The translations under genes were made by a program, and so were the position numbers. This document shows positions 49,201 through 62,189 of a DNA stretch of 64,000 nt, piece by piece. Position 1 is the first letter of the stretch; every line of letters starts with the position of its first letter. The notes beneath the pieces are model-generated. The model saw nothing but the letters and a program-made list of their open reading frames with translations, was not told the DNA's origin and made no database searches. The stretch is from Tridacna crocea (Eukaryota; Mollusca; Bivalvia; Cardiida; Cardiidae): the NCBI GenBank assembly GCA_943736015.1, contig OX031063.1, positions 34,812,172-34,876,171 on the forward strand, written 5' to 3'.

Positions 49201-52200
49201 GGTGGCCTGAATGTATCATATATTTACTTCAAGGCAGTTCATGTGACTTATTTGTTTACAGTTTTTTGCAGCCGAACCGTATATCGGTCAAACTTCGATG
49301 GGACTTGTATTTTTTTCAGAGGGAAAATGGGGTTTGTAAGGTACTGAATTAGCATATCTACATTGATTTTTTTTATTGTTTAGTTACCAATAAATGAAAC
49401 ATTATTGGGTTTTCTTTTTTTGTTTGACAGTCTCCCGTGACGGTTTTGCATCCATGAACAACCGTTACGTGCCGCCAGTGTTTGTTTAAATCGGGAAATA
49501 CCGTTAACGCGAGGATATGAAGCCCGCGAGCATATGACGTTACAGTATACCTCAAAACCACGGACAGTGTAAAGAAATCAAAACGTTGAAAACGCTGTAG
49601 TGGTATTTGCCAAGTATTTGTCATTGTGTGAAATAGATTATTTGAAAGAAAGAGAGAAATGTTATTCAAATATTGGATTGAAAGTATACCTATTAAGCAA
49701 ATGAATAAATTTTTGGGTCGAAGGGAGAGTACTCATGACAAAGTTAGGATTATTTGTGTATTGGTGGTCTCCCTTTAATCATTAGGAGAAGTCAGGAGTA
49801 ACGTCCCTTGACAATAGGATTCATAATGGATAGAGAGAGAAGCCATGTGAATATATCTTATAAAATTAAGTTTGTATCTGAAAAATATGATTTTGAAATA
49901 TCTTTGATAGTAAACATTTAATTATTTACATATATAAACATTCATCCCCAATCAAATGGAGTAGCGCACAATAACTGGATGAACAAGGCATGGATCGAAC
50001 TGGTTATGGAACGAAGTATAAAACAGGACCAAGCCATCGGTAGACAAATTTAGATTTAAATTTTGTATCACTGCGTAAGTAGAAGGCTATGGGCTGTGGG
50101 CGAGTGAAGCTGATTTTAATCAAAAATTAGTTTTTTTTTCCACGATAAATGGCCTAACCCAATTTATTTTAACATGCCATTTAAAATAATATATCTGAGT
50201 GCTAAAGAAAACTTTATTTGCCTCAGAAAAACTGCGTTAAATTCTGTTTCCTTCGGCATTGCACAAAATAGATACAGTACATGGTGTTCAAAATTCAATA
50301 TTGAACTCATAGTGGTATTTTCGTCGACAAGTACCACAAAAACTTTCCCTTTTTCAATGCCTTTAATGCTAAAAACCTTGATTTAAACCCTGTTTAATCT
50401 ACTATTACTTTGTCGTCTGCAAATGCTTTCGATTTGGACAAGTCCAAAATTTTGTCGTCTGATAAAGAGTGAAATATTTTTATTTGACAATTCCAGGTAT
50501 TGGACTTTCGACACTGATTATCGTATTTTTCTTGAACTGCTATTACAATGTGATCCTCGCCTGGGCCTTCCGATATTTCTTCGCCTCGTTCACATCCAAG
50601 TTACCGTGGACCGACTGCGATTATGACGACTGGGCGACAAAACACTGTAGCAAGTTTGACGAAGCGCCTCCACTTAACGAGACATGCGACTATAACGACA
50701 CATCATCTAGAAAGTGAGTGCTTGATTAGCTATACAAAACGTTGGTCTTTATTTACCAAAGACCCTGAATTGCACCCTCAGTTTCAATGTAAATTTAGAA
50801 TGTGACAAACTTTCTGATTGAAATCAAAAATTATATTACCTTGAAATTAAAAGAAAATGAGAGAGAATTAGACTAATAATGAAATTTGGAATAGGTGGTT
50901 GATACGAGCCCCGGCTTTTATGATTACATATCGTCGGTTTATTTCAAAAACCTCGTAACTACAGCTTGAAACAAACTAAAGTTACGAGGCTTTTGAGGTA
51001 AGCCAACAATGTACGAGAACTCTTCCTGTATTTAGTTTGGTATCGGACAATGAAACGCTTTGGGTGGTATAAGTTGTTTGCAGGACAATGTAGATCAAGA
51101 TAAGACATCAAGGCCCATGAACTATCATCTTATATCTTGACTTTCCTATATGTGATTTGTTGTACGAAATCGGTAAATGGCTTCAGAATTGTATCCTATA
51201 CTCACACGGGATTTTGTTTCTTTTGGAAGTAATGGTAACATACCAAATGCCATTAAGGTACATCGAATTCTACAAATTTTAAAATAGCAAAAGAGTGTTG
51301 CTTTTTTTGCTTTTGAAGTGTCAGTATCATTGTTATTTGTTTCAGCTGATCGGACGTTGTGTTGTTTTCAGATTTAGGAAGTTCTGGAAAATAAGACCAA
51401 AAATGTTGAAAATAAGCCCTGTCTGGTGCCGTTGACTTTTTATTGTATTTAACGGTTGAAAGGCAATACAAGTATACTGTATACACGAGAGATGTGTTAC
51501 CATCTTTTTTAACATGTTTTATTTCAACCCTTTGTCACACATTTCCGTGTTTTAATGACCTTTCATTTCAAAGATAGCAATCACTTTATGCACCAGATTT
51601 AATTTGTCGTCTTTTAATCCATTCAGTTTGTACTATCGTAAACTTTAGTTTCTCGTAAAATGTTAACTTAGTTGAGTACTCAAGATCATTTTAATCAGTG
51701 TATACTAATATGCAAAACGGACTTAACTCTTTACCGAACGACAAAAAATTAGACTGACGCAAATTGAAAGAATTTGCAGACAACAAAATTAACTGTAAAT
51801 GAAATAGTGATTTTTGTTTTGGATGGGGAAGAAAACATTGTGGGAAAAGGTGAAAATGCTGGTTACCAGCATTTTCTCCTTTTCCAACAATGTTTTCAAA
51901 AGGCTTCTTATACAGGGGTGTTAAATATCGTGATTGTGTGGTAAAGAGTTTACATTGTTCCTTTCTGTGACAGTATAACTCTGGGAGTTTTGATCAACAA
52001 CACATGCGAATCCATGGAAACCGCAAATATGCTAAACATCACCTATTCCAACGGTACAGGGCAAGACGTTGCTTATCTGGTAGAGCCAGTGACTGAGTAC
52101 TGGGAGTAAGTTGTCTTTCTTAAATTCCTGCAACAAAATTATTCAATCAACCACAAAGATCAAAAGATTTCTTATTTTTTTGTTTTTGTTTTTGACTCCG

Positions 52201-55200
52201 AGGAAAATACCTTATGGAAAAGATTTTTGGGAAAAGGAGAAAATTCTGGAAACCAGCATTTTCTCCTTTTTCCATAATGCTTTCTATACTCATAAAGATA
52301 CATGTAAATTCCCTAATTTGAGCAAGATTGATGCCGTTTTGAGATACCTCGACAATCTCCAAATACATGGACCATAGCTTTTGACTTATTACGGCAAATC
52401 ACTGCTTTTTGGCCTTACAGAACATATCAGAAATTAACACATAAGCCAAACTCTTTTTTGCAAGGGTAGCTCAGAAATTAGAGGCGGGGGAGGTGAGGTC
52501 GTGGGGGGCAAGACAGGGGAAGAGGTAATTGATGCTTTTCAAGAACCATAACTCCTTTTCTTATTGTTATCCGAACCTTTCTAGTGAAAGGCCGAAACAG
52601 AGTCGAGTTTCTATCTATAGCTTCTGCATGAAACATCATATTTGTATCTTAAAATGCATTGCAGGAACAAGGTCCTGGACATATCTGAAGGTATCGACGA
52701 AATGGGCCGACCGAAATGGGACTTGGTTCTCTGTCTACTGTTCGCATGGATTGTCGTATACTTATGTATTTGTAAAGGTATTCGATCTTCTGGCAAGGTG
52801 CGTTGTATGTAATTATACTACTGTCTTTTCATCAGACAATAATTTTTGTAGACCCTTCTCCCGGTGCTAGTTCAAACCCATGATTTAGTAAGTGGTTATA
52901 GGGCATTTTTTAGTACTAGTCATGTAGTTGTTTAGTTGGGTAAGACAAAACATCTTAGGTTATTTCCATTCAGCTCTTGTTTCCAAAGAAATGTCTCTTC
53001 TAACTACAAAACATACCAAGAGTAGTTCTATTCAGTTTTGATACAAGTGTACATCCCATTTAACCTCAAAAGATCTGCTTTACCGAATATTCTTGAGACA
53101 GTTTAGCCAAGCCGGCTTCTTTAAATCATATGTATTGCAGTTTTTTCTGCTCACCAAAACTACTTTTGGTTAACTCATCTAAATGCTGCTAAATGTGTGC
53201 GACTTGTCGCGCTTTTACGTTTAGTGCAGGTCAGGATCAGCCTGCCTACAATGTGTTTTAATATCTTTGCTAAAATTGTGTTCGATACGATAAGATGTCT
53301 CCAGAGAAAAGAATGGAGTTAATCGTTTTAAGTCATTACCAGACGACAAAATTTTAGGTTTGTCCGAATCGAAAGCATTTTGCAGACAACAAAATAAAAG
53401 TTACTGAAAATTTGAAATTTGTTTTGTGAACATGGATTAGAAAACATTGTGGGAAAAGGAGAAAATGCTGGTTACCAGCATTTTCTCCTTTTCCCACAAT
53501 GTTTTCTAAAGCTTCTTTTCTTTTTCAGGGTCGCCAGAAATAGGGATTGTGTGGTAATGGGTTAATTGAATTTTCTTTCCCTAAAATATACTTTGTTATT
53601 TCACAATCTAGCAAGTAAGGGTAAGTTAATCAAAAGGTTTAAAATGAATATTTTAACTCTTTACCATATGACACAATTTTACATTACAAACGACGAATAA
53701 AGGTTACGTACAACATGAAATTTGTCTTTTAAGGATAGAAAATAATGTGGGAAGTGGAGAAAATGCTGTTCACCAGCATCTTTTCCTTTTCCCGCAATGT
53801 TTTCAAAACCGTTCTTTCTCAGGGTAGTCAAGACTCCGGGATGCTTGGAAAAAGACTAACATACGTCCTAATGAATTGGTGAAATTTAACTTGTAGGGTG
53901 ATAGTACAGACGTAATTGCTTTTTGTTTTAAAGATTTTTAGGGGGGGTGGGGCTGGGCGAGGAAAATCATGCCCTTGTCGGCCAGTGTAGATCAAAGATC
54001 AGATTGCATGTTTTGTGCAGTCTGATCTTGGTCTACACTTTCTGCAAAGGGTCAGCGATTCGCGTTTACTAGACTAGTGGTAAACCTATTACCACACAAT
54101 TCCCTACCTTTGATGATCCTGAGAAAGAAGCCTTTAGAAAACATTGTGGGAAAAGGAGAAAATGCTGGTAACCAGCATTTTCTCCTTTTTCCGCAATGTG
54201 TTCTACCTTTCAAAAAACTAATTTCAAATTTTTAATCATTTTTATTTCGTCGTCTGCAAATGCTTTCGATTTAGACAAATCTAAAATTTTGTCGTTTGAT
54301 AATGAGTTAAGAACATGAACCACGCTGACATTTCACGGTTAGATACTGTACTATTATTCAGATAATACATTGAACCAAATCTGACACAAAAGCAGGTTGA
54401 CCTGAATACCTGGACATTCTTTTTTTATGTACTATCGTGATCGGAAAATTTGGGTAAATCTCCACGGTTTAATAGATAAACTAAATTCAGAGTGGATTAA
54501 CCCATTACCACACAATCCCTACTTTTGACGCCCCTGAGAAAGAATCCTTTCGAAAACATTGTGGGAAAAGGAGAAAATGCTGGTCACCAGCATTTTCTCC
54601 TTTTCCCACAATGTTTTCTACCCTTCACAAAACAAATTTCAAAATTAATTTTCAGTCACTTTTATTTTGTCGTCTGCAAATGCTTTCAATTTGGATAAGC
54701 CTAAAATATTGTCGTTTGGTAATGAGTTTAAAAAAAAGAAGAAATAAACACTTATAGAGATGGAAGATAGAATGAAATTATTGCCAAAACCATTTACGTT
54801 CCAGATGTGCATTGGCAAAGATAGTGCTAAATCAGACCTCAAGACTTCTTTTTCAAAAAAAAAAAGTGGATTCTTTTTTCCATACTGCTTGATTTCTTTA
54901 AGAAAAAAAGTCTATTTTTTTTCCTTCCTACTCGATGATTTGTTTTAAACATCTCATTTTTTTTTTTTTATTTTCACCTAGAATTAAAAATATAGTTGTA
55001 TAGTAACTAGATGGGGTTCTAGGTTCGATCCAAACTGGACCAAATCACTGCAGAGCCTTTTGGCAAGTACTGAATGAGTCCGTATATAAAGAACGTACCT
55101 TAATAAACTATTCTCCAGTGGCTTAACGCAATGTCTGCATAGAGTATTGAACCTGGTCAGCCAGCGCAGTCTGTGCAGGCTGATCTTCTTTCGATTGTTT

Positions 55201-58200
55201 TTGTCGATGCATTAATCCTTTACTCCATAGATACTCATTTCTACGCATTGCTTGCAGGAGCCTTTTGAAAAAAATGTGGCAAAAGGTGACGAGCAATTTC
55301 ACCTTTTGCCACAATGTTTTCTATGCTATCCAAAGGTGTCACATACACATAAGAAACGGCTTCATCCTTGCTGTTATTTAGGGTCAATTTGAGATACCTT
55401 AGAAATGCCTTACGGGGTAAAAGGTTAATTTTCTGCATGTTAAAGGACCATTCTACCTCACGGTGTAGCTGTTTGTCCGGCAAAAATTGAATTTCACGGT
55501 CTCATAACTATGTGTGATCTGCTTGGTATCGTGCATCACAAAGACACATTAAGTTCCGTTATGCCCATTTTGCCTGAGCAGAAGCCTTTTGAAAAAAAAT
55601 ATTATAGGATAAGGAAAAACATGCTGGTAACCAGACTGAAATTGTCGTCAGCAAATACTTTCAGTTTGGACAAGGCTTAACTCATTACCAAACGACAAAA
55701 TTTTAAGTTGGTCCACATCGAAAGCATTTGCATACGACAAAATAAAAGTGACTGAAAATTTGATTTTTTTTTGTGAAAGGTAGAAAACATTGTGGGAAAA
55801 GGTGAAAATGCTGATTTCCAGCTTTTTCTCCTTTCCCCCCGATGTTTTCTATAGGCTTTTTTCTCAGGGTCGTCAATAGTAGGGATTGTGTGGCAAAGGG
55901 TTAAATATTGTCATCTGGTAAAGGTTAAAAGTTGTCTAAACCATCTTTGAAAAAAAAATCTTTCCATTTTATAGGTAATGTATGTTACAGCAACCTCACC
56001 TTACATCTTCATGACAGTTCTACTCGTCAGAAACTGTTTGCTGGACGGGGCAAGGGAGGGAATTGAGTTCTACGTAAAGCCAGACCTTTCCAGATTAAAT
56101 GACACACAGGTAAATTTGTCTCCCTTAAGAGTCCGCACAGACTAATCCGAAATGACACTTTATGTAATTTTCTGTTGTGTGAAAGTCTACTGTATGACAA
56201 GATCTAATATAGTCGTAAAGTGTCGTCTCAGATTAGCCTCTGTGGACTGCGCAGGCTGATCCGAGACGGCACTTTACGTTAATGTCCGAATAGCAGGCCA
56301 TTTTACATCTACTTTATTTTAACAGAAACCTGTACATGAATGGAATTAAAAAACATGGAAGAGAACGTGCAATCTGGTAACGTTATTTGTATTAACCATT
56401 TTCAGGCTAAATATATAGAAAAAATAAAATAAAAAGAATATGGAGCGCAACACACGAAAAGGTGCATTCGGACATTTGCGTAAAGTGTCGTCCCGGATTA
56501 GCCTGCGCAGTCCGCGCAGGCTAATCCGAGACGACACTTTACGACTACATTAGATTTTGTGCTACAGCAGACTTGCATAAAACAGAAAATCACATAAAAT
56601 CGGAAAGTTTCGTTTCGGATTAGCCTGTGCGGACTGCAAACGCTGATTAGAGACGACACTTTACGCAAATGTCCGAATGACCCTTTTCGCGTGTTGCAAG
56701 CCAATTATAATGTTGATTGGTTATGGAAGACTTGATATTACAGTTGTGCACTATACCCATGAAGAAGATCCTTGTGAATTTCCTTTGAAAAAACAAATCT
56801 CTCTTCTAGGTTTGGGTGGATGCCGGTACGCAGATTTTCTTCTCATATTCCATATCTTTAGGAGCTTTGACAGCCCTCGGAAGCTATAACAAGTTCAATC
56901 ACAATTCATACAGGTTAGTTACCATTAAACGTATGCGCCATATCTCTCACTGTCCTCTATATCCTTCTCCTCATTCACTCTATAATCATTAATATCATCA
57001 TTATCAATATCATCATCGATAACATCTGACACAGTTTCAGTCCTTAATATTTTTTACTTCTGACAGCACAGACTTTGTTATGATTTATATCACAACACTC
57101 TGTAATAATTATAGTTTTGTTGATATACGGCATTAAGTACTTTAAATATATCTCTAGCCCTTGTATATGTACAATAAAGATGACAAAAACAAAGTAAAGT
57201 GGTCATCGTCATTTACTATCTTACCCAACAGCCCCGTGTCTGACCAACATCGAGTATGAAGCAGTTCAAAAGCATCAAAATGTATCCAGTATTTTCTGTC
57301 TTATCAGCAAAACTTTGTCTTTTGTTAGATAGAAACATTATTTGAGTCACATGAATATTTGGTCTGTAAATACTTTCAAGTCTATATTTTTCGTCATCCA
57401 GTAAAGACTAGAGCGATATATCTGAACATTTTCAAGCACAAAGCAAGTCACCAATAGGTTGCCCATTATTAGAAAATTATAGTCTAAATAATTGTAAATG
57501 TAAGATTTGTAAAAATTGTCCTATAACATAATTACCGTAATGCCAGATTGTGATTAAAAGATAAACCAGTAATTTGTAAAAAATGCTACTAACATGGTCA
57601 TCTACAGGATGAGAAAGGTTGACTGCTGAAGGTTTCCAACTAATTCAAAATCTTTTCTTTCTTTGCAGAGATGCTATTATTTTTGCTCTGACAAACAGTG
57701 GAACCAGTATCTTTGCTGGTTTCATCATTTTCTCTATTCTTGGACATATGGCGCACATTCAGTCAAAGGACATTGCTGATGTTGCCGAAGCAGGTATGTA
57801 CTACTACATCAATTCTAACTCAGTAAAACCTTTAACCTGCTATATAAGTTAAATAAAACTTTCAAGCTTGATAGTAAAAACCCAAATGTTTTTATTTCAC
57901 ACTAGAATAAACGATTTCATTTCGCTCTTGTTTACGGAATCCTGTTTCCGCCATCCACTTTTCGACCTACGAGGAACTCGAAAAGTAGAAATTAGGCACA
58001 CTAACTTCCACTTTTCTAGCCAAAAAGTTACCTCGAAAAGTCGAAAAATTGAAGTTTTTGACCTGACAATTGTCATCAAACTTTCCACTTTTCGACTTCA
58101 CGTTCGCCTAGAAAAGTAGAAATTAGAAAGCACTAACTTCCACTTTTCGCCTTAAAATGCTAGGTCGAAAAGTAGAAAAGTGGAAGTTTTTTCACATGAC

Positions 58201-61200
58201 AATTGTCAATAAAACTTCCACTTTTCGACCTGGAAAAGACAAAGTCGAAAAGTTGAAAAGTCGAAAAGTTGAAAAGTCGAAAAGTCGAAAAGTGGAAGTT
58301 AGCCGATTAAAACTTCCACATTTCTAGTTAGGACTAATTGTTCGCAGGATAAATTGGTCGCGTTATTATTTTGAATGTACACCGGACAAAGGAAGATGGC
58401 GGGAGCGAATGGTAGAGGTTAAATGTACACCGAATAAGTCTGATGTCAGCCATAATACGGCAACTCCCTAATTTTCATTTTAAACCCGCCCTTATCGCAT
58501 TGAGCACTACGTCCTTCAGGCTTTAACAGTGTACACATTATTAGATGTATTGAAATCATGTGGCCTGCAACACGCGAAAAGGGGCATACGGACATTTGCG
58601 TAAAGTGTCGCTTCGGATCAGCCCTCGCAGTTCGACACTTTCCGTTTTATGTAATTTTCAATTTAGCGCAAGTCTACCGTGGCACAAAATCTAATGTGGT
58701 CTTACAGTGTCGTGTCGGATCAGCCTGTACGGTCTGCGCAGGCTGATCCTAGGCGGCACATTATGGAAATGTCGGAATGCCCTTTTTCGCATATTGCAAG
58801 CCATATATAGTTGATACTTTGGACACTGATTAGTCTTTAAAGTTTAAAGGACCCATTTCACCGAAAAATATTCCCTGAAGATTGAGTTGCGATCTCAAAA
58901 TGTGGCTTGATCGCCGCTGATTGCAAGTAATCGGCGGTTGAACACACCTTGGTCTTCTGTAGTCGCACAAGGTCGAGGGAAAGTATTCCCCACCCCCCCC
59001 CACCCCCCCCCCACCCAAAGAAAGATCGAAACTAGGTTTTTGACATGTCAAAAAACTAAGCTGCGACCTGTGCGATCTGGAAAATCTCAGATAGATTGCC
59101 GAAAGATCGTCCGTTAAACCATTTTTTAAGGGACCTTATCCAACTCGGATTTACTTTGAGAAAACCTGCTATAGGCGAAAAGTTTCAACATGGCACAATT
59201 CCTGCAGTCTGACCAGATCGAGATGGTCCCTTTTCCTGTGACGGGTTGCATATCATGAAATGATACTACTAGACATTACTCAACCGAAATACCAACGCGG
59301 CAGATTCGGGGAGGTCATATTGATTTTAATGTAACAATGGGGAAAATATCGAGTTCCGAGGACAGAAATCCGTAATCGAGTTCGGAGGACATTTATAGAT
59401 CCACAATCGACTCCGATCAGCATCATAGATAGGCCTACATCGACATTTTCATTAACCTTGCAAAGATTATGAAGGATCCCGGTGCCCACGCCGAGCCAGT
59501 GTTCGAACCAGCGACCCAGATGTTGACAAGTCACACATTTTAACCCATTGCCACACGATTCCTGTTTTTGACACTTTTGCAAAAAATCATTTGGGAAAAC
59601 ATTGTTAGAAAAGGAGAAATAACTTTTTAAAAACTATTTCTCTCACAATGTTGTCTACTCTATACTACACAGATTTCAATGCACACTTTGAAATGTCGTA
59701 TTCAGTTTCTTTAAATTCGGACAGTCTTTTATTTTTTGTCATCTCGTAATGGGTTAAACGTGGTTTGAAAATGTCTTGATGCGCAGTTCCTGACTAGATT
59801 TGTGTAACTATAAACTCAGCCCATAGGCGGTATTGGATAAAGATATCTCTCAACTCGGACGCGTCGTATAAGGCGTTAAAAAAACTCGTGCTGCGCACTC
59901 GTTTTTTCAACGCCTAACAACGCATCCTCGTGAGATATTTTTCATATAAAAAATAACCAGTTGATTATTCTATTTATTATATACCTTATTATTATCAATA
60001 TTTGTAATTTTGCATTTGAAAGTCGAAAAAAAATGTAGTCGAAAAAAAAGTAGTTCCCAAATTACGTCAGGAAGTGAAAGTGAAAGTTGATAACGTCACT
60101 AGTGATAATATCAAAATTTATTACACTGGGAAATTCCAGGATTTCACTGCTAGGTTTATAATAAAAAGATATAGACGTCAGACTTAAACAGTGTACATGT
60201 ATATTTATTCGGTGGAGGTTTAACTTTCACCGAGTCCAAATACGAAGGACCGGTGACACAGGAATTTTTACCCCTACACCGGCTCCAACATTATTCGGTG
60301 CGGATAAACAAACATCCCGTGATAATCAGTCCTAACTAGAAAAGTGGAAGTTTTAACGCTAACTTCTACTTTTCAACTTTTCGACTTTTCAACTTTTCGA
60401 CTTTGTCTTTTCTAGGTCGAAAAGTGGAAGTTTTATTGACAATTGTCATGTGAAAAACTTCCACTTTTCTACTTTTCGACCTAGCATTTTAACGCGAAAA
60501 GTGGAAGTTAGTGCTTCCTAATTTCTTACTTTTCTAGACAAACGTGAGGTCGAAAAGTGGAAAGTTTTATGACAATTGTCAGGTCAAAAACTTCAACTTT
60601 TCGACTTTTCGAGGTAACTTTTTTGCTGGAAAAGTGGAAGTTAGTGTGCTTAATTTCAACTTTTCGAGTTCCTCGTAGGTCGAAAAGTGGATGGCGGAGA
60701 CAGGATTCCGTACTTGTTACCTTTGTTCGCGTTTCCTCAGTGCTTCTGCTATGCTGTTGGCGATGAGCCAGGCCGATGATATATTTTTGTACCCCACAAC
60801 CTTGCTGATTAGCGTATGAACTTTCACCATTGTCTCCACTTTTTTCCTGTACTCCAAAATATCAACATGGACGGGTCGAAATGCCACCTCATCAGTTAAG
60901 AAAGACAAAAAGAAGACCTGGGTCCCTATTCACCAACCATTCCGAAAAACATTCTTGGTCTAATTCTTCAGAATTTCATCGATGTGAAAGTAATAAAACT
61001 TCTGATTGGCTGAAGTGGTTTAGTCATTCAGAAGTCCTTTTAAGTTTTAGATGTGTACCAAGGTGTCTGTCTGGTAGAGAGGTAACACGCCATCACCACG
61101 TGAATTGTGGGTTCGATTCCCACGGCTGGTCAATTAAAAGTATTAATAGTCTTTCGTATTAGACGTTAAACCGAGGTGCCGTGTGACGGTGCTATACACC

Positions 61201-62142
61201 GTGCACGTAAAAGAACCAGGCGTAGCTTAACCCTTTACTCCATAGATACTCATTTCTACGCATTGCTTGTTACAGCCTTTGGAAAACATTGTGGCAAAAG
61301 GTGAAATTGCTCGTGACGAGCAATTTCACCTTTTGTCACAATGTTTTCTATGCTATCAAAAGGTGTCATATACACATAAGAAACGGCTTCATCCTTGCTG
61401 TTATTTAGGGTCAATTAGAGATACCATTAAAATGCCTTATGGGGTAAAGGGTTAAGATGGGTTTCGTCCTGTGTCTGCACTAACCCCCCCCCCCCCCCCC
61501 CCCCCCCCCCTAACAGTACTATCAGCCTTCAAAGGGACATGGGCAACCGGTAGCGACGATAAATAAACGCAAATTCAATGAAGCATATGAATCTATTTTA
61601 CAGGTCCTGGTTTAGCTTTTATTGCATATCCAAAAGCACTGACCTTACTACCTGGAGCACCGTTTTGGTCCATCATGTTTTTCTTGATGGTTATTTTACT
61701 CGGATTGGATAGCCAGGTATAGTAGACTTGATCACGGATACCGTTACTTTTACATAACTGAACAAACGTAACCCTGAAACTGTTCAGCCAGCAGAGGAAT
61801 CAAAACTGTCGTGAAAAAAGATTTCTTTCGGTGGAATGAATCTGACCACATGACAGTTTAGACTGTACATCAAATTGCACATTCTATGCATTCTATGCGG
61901 TGTAACCTTGGTTTACGCAGATCGAAAAAGAAAACAAGCATTTGTGTAATGAAACTATCTTTTTTGTTATGAGATGATTAAAAGCCTAGTCTTGTGCTTA
62001 GAAGTCAGGTGATTTATGTAAACACTCGAGGCAAAGAGTAAATCTCTCTCTGTCTCTCTTTCTCTTTTAGTCTCTACGTCTCTTTGTCTATCTCTCTGAC
62101 TTTGTACTTCTATCTGTATTTGCCTGCCTTTCTCTCTCTCTG

Positions 62143-62189
<47 letters not shown>

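Larger units (their letters stand above)
48345..50496 (+). other. Intron 2 of gene 2
   Basis: Holds family K (48530-48598), family Q copy 2 (49655-50345) and a MITE-A end (50400-50472). The rest (48600-49640) is AT-rich, with no exon or RNA gene seen. Confidence 0.75.
52798..55974 (+). other. Intron 5 of gene 2, MITE-A cluster
   Basis: A 3.2-kb intron holding seven MITE-A copies or relics between 53328 and 55904 and a family J relic. The remaining 52800-53320 is plain AT-rich sequence. Confidence 0.85.
57929..60714. mobile_element. Second foldback element, in intron 8 of gene 2
   Basis: Arms of about 400 bp at 57929-58340 and 60327-60714 are inverse copies. Outer ends are TTTACGGAATCCTGTTTCCG and the inverse of its partner; inner ends are TCTAGTTAGGACTAATTG and inverse. 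Each arm is built of short motifs such as CGAAAAGTGGAAGTT and GACAATTGTCA. The ~2-kb middle contains family C, MITE-A and family H insertions plus sequence without coding potential. Confidence 0.8.

Noticed and set aside
61050-61135. A tRNA gene
   Set aside because: The A and B boxes and T-arm are good, but the acceptor stem and anticodon arm do not form; a SINE head fits better.
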